DNA of 64,000 nucleotides from Phycisphaerae bacterium (GTDB taxonomy: Bacteria > Planctomycetota > Phycisphaerae > Sedimentisphaerales > Anaerobacaceae): assembly GCA_017993835.1 (NCBI GenBank), contig JAGOLX010000007.1, positions 82,913 to 146,912 of the forward strand, written 5' to 3'. The notes under the pieces were generated by a model that made no database searches, was not told the origin of the DNA, and saw nothing but the letters and a program-made list of their open reading frames with translations. Below, one piece after another: positions 1 to 6,216 of the stretch (its first letter is position 1; each line of letters opens with the position of its first letter). The position numbers and the translations under genes were made by a program.

Positions 1-131
1 GTTTTGCAGGGACAACTGTGCGACGATACAATATGCGCCGGCGGGGCGGTGGATGGAATCGCATGGACGTGTGAGACCGACTGTGGAGTTGGAATCGCGG
101 CGGGCAGGCTGTGACGCATGGAGGTACCGCA

Positions 132-995
132 ATGAGAATCCCGAGGCACTGGACGAAGGGCTCCTACACAGGGCGGGATGACCAAGGCAAGGAAGTCACA
201 TACAGTGCCTGGGGCTGGTCTCTCGACAGCCCGGGCGCAGCGAAGGAAGATGCGATCGCGCGGGCCAGACGCATCTTTGACCACCTCGTCAATGGCAAGG
301 ATCTCGGCACGTACGAGTACTCCGACCGCCCGCTGCGAGAGGAGATCGTCGAGACGCTGCAGGACGGCGGCAAGGAGGTCGCCATCGTCACCCGCAATCG
401 CTACGGCGCGCTCGTGCTCAACGCGGCGTCGGTGTTGTTTGCCGATGTGGACTACCCTCGCGTCAGGGCAACCGGGCCGTGGGACGCGGTCCTTCTGGTC
501 TTCTCCGGGGCGCGCAGGCGGCGGCGGGCTGCCGCCCTCCAGGAGGCCACGTTGGCAGCGGTGCGGGAATGGTCGCAGGAGAATCCCAGTCAGGCGTTTC
601 GCATCTATCGCACGCGGGCCGGCCTGCGGCTGCTCTTCGTGGACAAGCTCTACGAGCCGAAGTCCGAGGAGACGGGCCGGATTCTCTTGGAACTGGGCAG
701 CGACCCGCTCTATCGCACGCTCACGCTGAAACAGGAATGCTTCCGGGCGCGTCTGACGCCCAAGCCTTGGCGGTGCGGCTGCAAGAATCCGCCGCATCAG
801 TATCCCTGGAAAGACCCGCAGGCGGAGCGGGCGTATCGCGACTGGGAACGGAGGTACGAACAGGCGTCGCGACGGTACGGAGTCTGCGAGTTCGTGGAGG
901 CCTGCGGCGCCGTCGCTTCCAACGATGTGATCGGTGCGGTTGTGGAGTTACACGACCGCCGGACCGGCGGTGGTCCGGACATGGAACTGGCCTAG
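132..995 (+). CDS. Conserved hypothetical protein with RIPRHW N-terminus
   Basis: The protein is 287 aa. The ATG at 132 is chosen over an in-frame GTG at 111 because GGAGGT lies six bases before it. I recognise the sequence style (RIPRHW near the start, a VTRN-Y-GALVLN segment, and TPKPWRCGC near residue 215) as that of a widespread bacterial hypothetical family, but I know no assigned function. It has a hydrophobic stretch followed by DVDYP near residue 105 and a YRTRAGLRLLF segment near residue 165. These faintly recall the DxD and small-x-H regions of primase-polymerase folds, but the similarity is too weak to name the protein. There is no signal peptide or membrane segment, so it is probably cytoplasmic. 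It converges on the ferritin-like gene two bases downstream. Confidence 0.75.
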   Translation: MRIPRHWTKGSYTGRDDQGKEVTYSAWGWSLDSPGAAKEDAIARARRIFDHLVNGKDLGTYEYSDRPLREEIVETLQDGGKEVAIVTRNRYGALVLNAASVLFADVDYPRVRATGPWDAVLLVFSGARRRRRAAALQEATLAAVREWSQENPSQAFRIYRTRAGLRLLFVDKLYEPKSEETGRILLELGSDPLYRTLTLKQECFRARLTPKPWRCGCKNPPHQYPWKDPQAERAYRDWERRYEQASRRYGVCEFVEACGAVASNDVIGAVVELHDRRTGGGPDMELA

Positions 996-997
996 TC

Positions 998-1474
998 TCA
1001 GGGTCGGCGCTGTGCGGCGTCTTGCCAGAGCTGCTGCACTTTCTGGAAGTGGGAACGGGTGCTCCGATCCAGGAGTTCCAGGGTCCGGCGCAACGTCGGG
1101 CTGTCGCTGGCGAACACCTCGAAGTACTTGTTCTCCAACAGCGCCCTCTCGATGTCCATGGCTGCGGAAAGGGCCTTCACGCGGGTCAGACTCGGATGGC
1201 TCGCCTGGTCGATGAGCTTGTTCACGTAGCCGATGGAGTGTTGAATAGCCGCGGTGGGGAAGCGGTCCACGATTACGCCGGCCGGATCGTCTTCGATCTT
1301 CGACTGGAGCGTCTCGATCCAATTGGCGTGCTGCTCTTCCTCCTGCGAGAGACTGACCCAGAATTCGCGCTCGTCCGGGAACCTGTCGGCATACACGGCG
1401 TACAGTTTCCCGATGAGCCTCTCGTGTTCTCTGAGCAGATTCAATGCCTGAGAGGTCGTGTCTTGAGCATTCAT
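998..1474 (-). CDS. Ferritin-like / rubrerythrin-type four-helix protein
   Basis: This is a 158 aa all-helical protein. Helix 1 carries REHERL, helix 2 EEEQHANW (an E-x-x-H pair), helix 3 DIERALLENKYFE, and helix 4 contains SHFQK. This spacing of Glu and His fits a di-iron ferritin-like domain such as a rubrerythrin without the rubredoxin tail. The likely role is iron handling or peroxide protection in an anaerobe, which is inference from the fold. The ATG at 1474 is preceded by GGGGGT at a normal distance. An alternative ATG lies at 1489 with AGGAAG too close to it. A bipartite motif about 120 bases upstream is shared with the neighbouring Cys-rich gene. Confidence 0.7.
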   Translation of the reverse strand: MNAQDTTSQALNLLREHERLIGKLYAVYADRFPDEREFWVSLSQEEEQHANWIETLQSKIEDDPAGVIVDRFPTAAIQHSIGYVNKLIDQASHPSLTRVKALSAAMDIERALLENKYFEVFASDSPTLRRTLELLDRSTRSHFQKVQQLWQDAAQRRP

Positions 1475-1595
1475 GTCGTCTACCCCCATCTTCCTGTTCT
1501 TCAGCTTGGCGACAGCCTCGGCACGGGGTCGTCATCGGATGACGCCTGGCGGCCGGTCCGCGCCCGCAGACACCCGGCCCACAGCGGGCACGGCC

Positions 1596-1635
1596 TCTAT
1601 CGACTGCAAGCAAGTGACACTTGAGGTCCGGGAAA
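1596..1635 (-). promoter_or_regulatory. Bipartite upstream motif, copy 1
   Basis: Read on the minus strand, the 16-base block TTTCCCGGACCTCAAG is followed after 15 bases by GTCGATAGA. It lies roughly 110-120 bases upstream of the ferritin-like gene. The same two blocks with the same 15-base spacing occur at 2020-2059 upstream of the Cys-rich gene. The spacer is only partly conserved, as expected for a promoter or regulator site. The identity of the sigma factor or regulator is unknown. Confidence 0.5.
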
Positions 1636-1702
1636 GACGCTTATTCCGATATGCAACCGACGGATCGATCACTTCGGCCTTGTTCCGTCGGGCGAGCCAG
1701 TC

Positions 1703-1939
1703 TCAGAATCGCTTCGCGCGGGATGAACGATCCGCGCGTGCGGCCGGCGCCGGATTGCGGTTCCTCACGCGGCAGTCCTTCGGCAGGAGCGTTCCCTCGT
1801 TGTGCCAACAGATGTAGCATTCGGTGGGTCGCACCCGCTGTCCCTGCACGGCGCAGTGGAGGGCGTGCGGGCAGTCGGTGCAGAGGTATTCACATCGCCT
1901 GCAGGGGCGCAGTCGCATCTTGATCGAGCCGGTATTCAT
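1703..1939 (-). CDS. Small Cys-rich, probably metal-binding protein
   Basis: The protein is 78 aa. The start at 1939 is set by a strong GGAGGAGGT about six bases before the ATG. Cysteines come in clusters: CRRCEYLCTDCPHALHC near residues 13-29, then CYIC near residues 41-44 and a further Cys near residue 55. The pattern suggests zinc or iron-sulfur binding, but I do not recognise the family. The C-terminal 20 residues are basic and look disordered. It points away from the antitoxin locus and shares the bipartite upstream motif with the ferritin-like gene, which suggests common control. Confidence 0.55.
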   Translation of the reverse strand: MNTGSIKMRLRPCRRCEYLCTDCPHALHCAVQGQRVRPTECYICWHNEGTLLPKDCRVRNRNPAPAARADRSSRAKRF

Positions 1940-2019
1940 CCACCACCTCCTCCCAAGGGCCGGCCGCGTACCTGAATCGTCGCCGACAGACATCCGGCTT
2001 GCGACCGACACAGTATCCA

Positions 2020-2059
2020 TCTATCGACAAGAACGAGACGACGCTTGAGGTCCGGGAAA
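2020..2059 (-). promoter_or_regulatory. Bipartite upstream motif, copy 2
   Basis: On the minus strand the TTTCCCGGACCTCAAG block, a 15-base spacer and GTCGATAGA lie about 80 bases before the start of the Cys-rich gene. The match to the copy at 1596-1635 is 16/16 in the first block and 9/9 in the second. The rest of the 1940-2261 interval holds nothing I can name. Confidence 0.5.
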
Positions 2060-2261
2060 CAGAGTGATTCCAGGGCAATCCGTCGTCAAAGTCTGGATCG
2101 CCGAGCGATTGGGCAAGGTGTCTTGAACTTGAGGGAGTGATGTGGAACGCGGACTTCCCGCACGTCCGGAATGCCGTTGGCATCAGTACTCCCGCATGGT
2201 CAGGTCGGTGATGTGTCGGAGGCGATTCGGATTGTTCACAGACATACGCACAACAAGAGTC

Positions 2262-2290
2262 TTGAAGTGTCGTCGCCAAGAGCATATGAT
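2262..2290 (+). promoter_or_regulatory. Sigma70-type promoter for the antitoxin locus
   Basis: The -35 box is TTGAAG (2262-2267) and the -10 box is TATGAT (2285-2290), with a 17-base spacer. It ends 28 bases before the antitoxin start, giving a short leader with GGAG seven bases before the ATG. Confidence 0.5.
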
Positions 2291-2317
2291 CTCAGCGCAT
2301 GGCGTTGGAGACACGCA

Positions 2318-2680
2318 ATGAAGGCCGAATCACGGAACTTGATCGAGGAAGCGCCGGGACTGCCGCCGATTGAGAGGGCTGCCCTGGTCGATCAGCTCCT
2401 CACCAGTCTCGACAAGCCTGACGAGGCGGTTGACCAACTGTGGCGACAAGAGATCGCCGCCAGGCTACGTGCCTACCGATCAGGTGATGCAGCCACCGTC
2501 TCGGCGGAAGACGTTCTTGCGGAATACAAGGCGAGACGAAAGTCTGGTTTCTCCAGGTTGCGAAGATCGAGCTTGACAGCACGGTTGAGTACTGCAATCG
2601 AGAACCGTCGAAAAGCATATGGCATCCCGGAGATTCCCCGGAATTGCCAGTTTCAGCTATGCCGTTCGCTGATAGGTTGA
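2318..2680 (+). CDS. Addiction-module antitoxin (Unstab_antitox type) with foreign C-terminal tail
   Basis: The product is 120 aa. The first 75 residues match the antitoxin family PF09720/TIGR02574: LPPIERAALVDQLLTSLD, then a W-R-Q-E-I-A-AR-L helix and the closing VSAEDVLAEYKARR. Family members usually stop there. Here the frame runs on for about 45 residues through what was the toxin gene, read in the wrong frame, so the tail is probably meaningless. The start at 2318 has GGAG at spacing seven and a promoter just upstream. The partner ParE toxin is broken (see 2536-2625), so the antitoxin is probably a leftover or an orphan regulator. Confidence 0.7.
   Translation: MKAESRNLIEEAPGLPPIERAALVDQLLTSLDKPDEAVDQLWRQEIAARLRAYRSGDAATVSAEDVLAEYKARRKSGFSRLRRSSLTARLSTAIENRRKAYGIPEIPRNCQFQLCRSLIG
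2536..2625 (+). pseudogene. ParE/RelE-type toxin remnant, start codon lost
   Basis: In the frame offset from the antitoxin, the sequence reads T-KVWFLQVAKIELDSTVEYCNRE. This is the typical first 25 residues of a ParE-family toxin (usual pattern: a VxFxxxAxxELDxAxxYY segment). The expected ATG directly before KVWF is ACG at 2536. Similarity ends near 2615 and the remaining roughly 70 residues of a normal toxin are missing. The frame continues without recognisable content to a stop at 2719-2721. A point mutation of the start plus a truncation is the simplest reading. Confidence 0.6.
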
Positions 2681-2717
2681 CTTGTTGTGGCCGGACGCCT
2701 ATGATGGCAGCACACCT

Positions 2718-3020
2718 ATGAATGCTAACGTGCAACTGGACCGCAGCGTTTTGTCCGAGTTCTGCCGGAAATGGCGGATACGGGAATTGTCTATTTTCGG
2801 CTCTGCCTTGCGGGAGGATTTCAACGCGAACAGCGACCTGGACTTTCTCGTGAGCTTCGAGCCGGGAACGCCGTTGGATATCGACCGGCTGCTGGACATG
2901 AAAGAGGAGTTGGAAGCTCGCTTCGGGCGTCCTGTTGACCTCGTGGAGAAGGAGGCGATGCGAAACCCGTGGAGAAAGCATGAGATTCTGAAGACCTGCC
3001 AGGTGCTCTATGCGGCTTGA
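2718..3020 (+). CDS. mntA: MntA-type minimal nucleotidyltransferase antitoxin
   Basis: This 100 aa protein contains the exact GS-x10-DxD signature of MNT antitoxins: GSALREDFNANSDLDFLV near residues 29-46. In characterised MntA-HepT modules this enzyme transfers AMP to a tyrosine of the HEPN toxin and silences it. The C-terminal half (EELEARFGRPVDLVEKEA) is typical of the family. The ATG at 2718 is chosen because the upstream in-frame codons cover the decayed toxin region. The hepT gene follows with an 11-base overlap, indicating translational coupling. All catalytic residues are present, so this pair looks functional. Confidence 0.85.
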   Translation: MNANVQLDRSVLSEFCRKWRIRELSIFGSALREDFNANSDLDFLVSFEPGTPLDIDRLLDMKEELEARFGRPVDLVEKEAMRNPWRKHEILKTCQVLYAA

Positions 3021-3369
3021 CGACAAGGACATGGCCCGCCTGTGGGATATGCTGGACGCGGCGAGAACGGCTATCGAATTCACGAGGGGAGTTGGATTCG
3101 AGAGCTTTCTCAAGGACCGCAAGACCCGCAACGCCGTAGAACGCAACCTGGAGATCATCGGAGAGGCGGCCCGACACGTTTCGCAGGAGACACGCGAGAG
3201 TCTTCCCGACATCCCATGGAGATCAGTGATCGGTCTGCGAAATGTCTTGACCCATGAGTACGGTGATATCCGCTACGAGATTCTCTGGACGATAGTCCGC
3301 GATAAGCTGCCTCCGCTGATCACGCGGTTGGAAGCGATGGGTGTCGACAGTCCTCCACCGACGGAGTAA
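3010..3369 (+). CDS. hepT: HepT-type HEPN ribonuclease toxin (DUF86)
   Basis: This is a 119 aa helical protein. It carries the HEPN R-x4-6-H motif as RNVLTHEY near residues 77-84, including the Tyr two residues after the His that is AMP-modified in the studied Shewanella module. Other family marks are the RNAVERNLEIIGEAA helix near residue 39 and a C-terminal DKLPPLI. The expected activity is RNA cleavage that is blocked by MntA. It overlaps the end of mntA, which fits a two-gene operon. Of the toxin-antitoxin-type loci in this window, it is the one whose toxin keeps both its full length and its active-site motif. Confidence 0.87.
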   Translation: MRLDDKDMARLWDMLDAARTAIEFTRGVGFESFLKDRKTRNAVERNLEIIGEAARHVSQETRESLPDIPWRSVIGLRNVLTHEYGDIRYEILWTIVRDKLPPLITRLEAMGVDSPPPTE

Positions 3370-3567
3370 CGGTAGGGGACAGGCCCTGCCCCGCACGACT
3401 GGCCGAACGGACTCCAAAGTGAGCATGACCCCATCGGAATTCGTCCCAGAAGGTGCCTTTCAGACAACAAAGCCCGGTGTGCCGGCGGCCTAATTCCTGG
3501 TTCAAGACGCGACCCGACCCCCTCCGACCCGCTCGTTCGCAAGCCCCAAAGGGCCACGGAAACCGTC
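3370..3567. other. Gene-free stretch after hepT
   Basis: I see no coding sequence with a supporting start or family match here. It begins with a palindromic GGGGACAGGCCCTGCCCC. It looks like eroded accessory DNA, and the following stretch holds a possible gene remnant. Confidence 0.4.
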
Positions 3568-3648
3568 GAGTTGGATGACGATATCCTCGTCCGCAAGGAC
3601 GGCACAGAGATCGTGGGTTTGACGATCATGAACGCGAGCAGCAAATAG
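3568..3648 (+). pseudogene. Possible DUF2283-type gene fragment
   Basis: In frame, the last 26 codons before a TAG read ELDDDILVRKDG then EIVGLTIMNASSK. This resembles the second half of small DUF2283-type proteins, which end in a glycine-rich strand and a G-hydrophobic-E/T-I-hydrophobic-x-A motif. No start or first half is visible upstream, so if real it is a truncated remnant. The match is short and could be chance. Confidence 0.3.
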
Positions 3649-3818
3649 ACGCGCCCGACGGGGGAGTCGGCGGCTGTTACTCCGCGGATTCCAGAGCAGC
3701 CTATCTGTTTCGGCTCTGAACTGAGTATGCTGAGCACGCCGACAGGCGAAAGAAATGAGTATGGCGTCCCCGAATTGAGCGGAATTCCCCCCCGGGAATT
3801 CCCAAACGATATTTACTA

Positions 3819-3847
3819 TTGACCCCTGCCCCTGATATTGCTATGGT
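3819..3847 (+). promoter_or_regulatory. Promoter for the methyltransferase
   Basis: TTGACC (3819-3824), a 17-base spacer and TATGGT (3842-3847). The predicted transcript would begin around 3854, leaving only 10-30 bases before the possible starts at 3867 or 3881. A GGAATTCC-CCCCC-GGGAATTCC palindrome lies just upstream (3781-3802). Confidence 0.5.
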
Positions 3848-3880
3848 GATGTCATGTAACCCACAAATGTACGATCAGCT

Positions 3881-4618
3881 GTGGCCGCATTCTCGCGTTT
3901 CTGTCCCTCGACTTGGATGAGCCGGATTGCTGACGACTGGAGGCGGCAACAATTTCATTTGGATTTGCTGGCACGTCACGCGCCCCATCCCGACTTGTCC
4001 ATCTGTGACATTGGCGCGGCGCTGGGCACGTTTTTCGCAGCCCTTACAGTGCGAGGATTTCACCTCGCCGTGCTGGTGGACAAGTTTGATGGGTCCGGGG
4101 ACATGGACCCGGCTGTGCGCCAGTACCATGCCGAGATCGGCGTCGAGGTCATCAACCGGGACGTTATCGCTGATGGCCTGGGCGGGATACCGGGCGACTT
4201 CGACGTAGTGACCACATTCGACTCGCTGGAGCACTGGCACCATTCCCCCAAGCGGCTGCTGCACGAGGTCACGCAGAAGTTGCGTCCGGGGGGTATCCTC
4301 ATCATCGGCGTGCCCAACTGCGCGAATGTCAAGAAGCGGGCACTGGCCATTCTTGGCCGCACGCAATGGAGCAGCATGGCCCACTGGTACGAGGAACGGG
4401 TTTTTACGGGTCATGTCCGCGAGCCCTCCGTTTCTGATCTGTACTACATCGCCCGCGACACAGGTCTGCGGGTGGAGGCGATCTATGGTCGCAACTGGCT
4501 CGGCTATCGACATCCCAAAAGATATGTGCGCTGGGCCACGGCACTGGCCGACTATCCTCTACAACTTAGGCCGTCGCTCTGTGCCGATTTGTATCTCGTC
4601 GGCCGTAAGACTCATTAG
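3881..4618 (+). CDS. Class I SAM-dependent methyltransferase
   Basis: This 245 aa protein has a Rossmann-type SAM site: CDIGAALGTF near residue 42 (motif I, D-x-G-x-x-x-G), an acidic segment LVDKFDG after strand 2, and FDVVTTFDSLEHWHHSPK near residues 110-127 as motif post-I/II. LRPGGILIIGVPN closes the core. The closest style is the Methyltransf_11/23 group that modifies small molecules or cell-surface sugars; the substrate is unknown. The start is uncertain. The GTG at 3881 opens the frame, but an ATG at 3867 in another frame begins MYDQLWPHSRVSVPRL, a plausible N-terminus that hits a stop, so a frameshift near 3910 is possible. Confidence 0.7.
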   Translation: MAAFSRFCPSTWMSRIADDWRRQQFHLDLLARHAPHPDLSICDIGAALGTFFAALTVRGFHLAVLVDKFDGSGDMDPAVRQYHAEIGVEVINRDVIADGLGGIPGDFDVVTTFDSLEHWHHSPKRLLHEVTQKLRPGGILIIGVPNCANVKKRALAILGRTQWSSMAHWYEERVFTGHVREPSVSDLYYIARDTGLRVEAIYGRNWLGYRHPKRYVRWATALADYPLQLRPSLCADLYLVGRKTH

Positions 4619-4888
4619 AGCGATGTCCCGAATGGCGGTCCGTTAAGGAAATAAATCTGGGGCTCACCCGGTTTTGTGTGTCTGGCCGGTCGGCGAGTCC
4701 TGGGTGCGTTTTCCCTTTTCGGGCTTCCCGCAGAGATGCCGAGATCGCGAAGGTGCGAGTGGGCCTGTGTTTGGGTCTTCTCTGCGGGCTTTGCGCCTTG
4801 GCGAGAGAACAAGGTTCGATTGCGGCCGAGGGCGGCGGCGGATCGTTCGCTTCTTTCAGACCCTGCGCCCCAGCGTTCCTGCGTGCGA
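4619..4888. other. Gene-free stretch between methyltransferase and DUF2442-like gene
   Basis: No supported gene. It contains a CTCTGCGGGCTTTGCGCC-type stretch near 4780-4800, of a kind that is often dispersed in several copies in bacterial genomes. I cannot show a second copy in this window. Confidence 0.3.
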
Positions 4889-5278
4889 TTATCGAGTGGG
4901 TGCCGCCGTCTTGTTCCTTGCGGAGGCTTTCACTGGCTTGCCGTATCGCTCGCAGAAGAATCGCACGCATTCCGTCGCTATGTCGATGGCTCGCTCATCG
5001 TATGCTCCCGTCTCTGGATTCGGCCAGATCAGCGCATAGTCGCCTCGAACTTGCTGGAACCGCTCTCGGTCTTTCAGTGCCTCGAACACACCTGCCGGGT
5101 TGTCCTCCACCACCAGGGGGCGGAAATCCAAGTCATAGATCGAAACATCCATTTCGTCCTCGAACCAGAGGCGCAGGACGTAATCACTGACGTGCTCGGC
5201 TTTGAGCAGGCCCTTCTCTTCCCGGGCCCTCCAGAGCGAAGGATCGTCCGCCACTGCAGTCCATTCTTGCCATTTCAT
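4889..5278 (-). CDS. DUF2442-like protein, last gene of the nucleotidyltransferase cluster
   Basis: The protein is 129 aa from the ATG at 5278; an ATG at 5302 or a TTG at 5314 are alternatives. The middle part (DYVLRLWFEDEMDVSIYDLDF, then GVFEALKDRERFQQVRGDYALIWPN) follows the DUF2442 layout of a beta sheet, a 'phenylalanine-L-D' helix and a W-P-N strand. The function is unknown; such proteins often sit beside toxin-like genes. The coding region starts close to or overlapping the end of the nucleotidyltransferase gene upstream, so the two are probably co-transcribed. No signal peptide is visible. Confidence 0.6.
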   Translation of the reverse strand: MKWQEWTAVADDPSLWRAREEKGLLKAEHVSDYVLRLWFEDEMDVSIYDLDFRPLVVEDNPAGVFEALKDRERFQQVRGDYALIWPNPETGAYDERAIDIATECVRFFCERYGKPVKASARNKTAAPTR

Positions 5279-5310
5279 GCGGCTGATCGTAAGCCTACAC
5301 ATCGGGCAAG

Positions 5311-5805
5311 TCAACCGGGCTTGGACGGTGATTCGTTGTCTGGATCAAGTCGCCTGTCGTTGGGCGGTTCTGTGGTTGTGAGGAGACGGATGTCCTCCAG
5401 GTCGATGTCGCGGCCGGCGGCACGTTTGGAGCGGATCAGGTCGTCACGCGACAGGATGAAGAACTGTTGGCCCTGGTAGGAAACCATCTGGCGATGAGCC
5501 CATGCTTCTGCGAAGGTCAGGCCTGGCGTGGAGGTCTGCACGTCTATGCGGACGCGGTCTTTGAACATCGTGATTTCGTGTGCCAACAATTCTGCCGCCG
5601 AAGTGAGCGAAGCGGTGCCCAGGCCGGCATCCAGGAGAGCATTCAGCAACCGCTCAGAATTCTCCGGCGTGGCTTCGATCAGGATGTCCAGGTCGAATGT
5701 AGCGCGAGGCACGCCGTGCAGGACGGAGGCAATCCCCCCAATCACAACATACTTCACATCATGTTGCTGAAAGGACTTGAATACGCCCTGCAACCGGTTG
5801 AGCAT
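5311..5805 (-). CDS. DUF6036-like nucleotidyltransferase-fold protein
   Basis: The product is 164 aa. The active-site region VVIGGIASVLHGVPRATFDLDILI near residues 20-43 has the G-G-x-A-x-x-x-H-G-x-x-R-x-T-x-D-x-D layout of the AbiEii/DUF6036 nucleotidyltransferase group. It also has a RIDVQTST segment and an SRDDLIRSKRAAGRDID tail with the conserved K-x-x-A-x-R-x-x-D helix. Members are often the antitoxin-like or regulatory half of two- or three-gene modules; the exact reaction here is not known. Its start overlaps the end of the upstream small gene by about 47 bases, which indicates tight coupling. Confidence 0.75.
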   Translation of the reverse strand: MLNRLQGVFKSFQQHDVKYVVIGGIASVLHGVPRATFDLDILIEATPENSERLLNALLDAGLGTASLTSAAELLAHEITMFKDRVRIDVQTSTPGLTFAEAWAHRQMVSYQGQQFFILSRDDLIRSKRAAGRDIDLEDIRLLTTTEPPNDRRLDPDNESPSKPG

Positions 5806-6025
5806 CTTTACGCTCCTGAAGTGCGGGATTGATGGTCAACGCCAGATCGGTGATTGAGCAGAGCATTTCCATCCGCTCAGCGAGTGGCAATGATTGGAAC
5901 CAGCAGGCTTTCGCTTCCGGAGTTTCTTCCCTGCGGTCGTGCGTGACGCTACCGTGTGTTCCTATCGCGTTTTCAGCCAAAACGTCTTTTCCGGGCATGT
6001 GATTCTCGTCGATCATTACCTCCAT
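5759..6025 (-). CDS. Small partner protein upstream of the nucleotidyltransferase
   Basis: The protein is about 88 aa from the ATG at 6025; ATGs at 6016 and 5998 are also possible, and a GGAGGT lies between them. The core KACWFQSLPLAERMEMLC followed by DLALTINPAL resembles short helical proteins commonly encoded just before DUF6036-type nucleotidyltransferases. I cannot name a function. The long overlap with the next gene argues that it is real and translated. No membrane segment or signal peptide. Confidence 0.6.
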   Translation of the reverse strand: MEVMIDENHMPGKDVLAENAIGTHGSVTHDRREETPEAKACWFQSLPLAERMEMLCSITDLALTINPALQERKDAQPVAGRIQVLSAT

Positions 6026-6114
6026 GATAGCACAGATTCGCAAGGGGATCAACCGAGCATCGAAGGTAATTCATTGTTGTATCCAGACAACCGAGCAGAG
6101 CATTCCCCTTTTCG

Positions 6115-6144
6115 TTGGATTCGGTTTTGACTTGGGCTTATGAT
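6115..6144 (+). promoter_or_regulatory. Putative promoter for the GH29 gene
   Basis: TTGGAT (6115-6120), an 18-base spacer and TATGAT (6139-6144). A transcript from here would carry about 65 bases before the fucosidase start at 6217, where GAAAGGAG is the ribosome site. Confidence 0.4.
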
Positions 6145-6216
6145 TTGGGCCGCAGGGCGATGCGGATGGTGTTGGGGCCTGCGGTTTGTGGAATTGGCTG
6201 GAAAGGAGTTGTCCCG

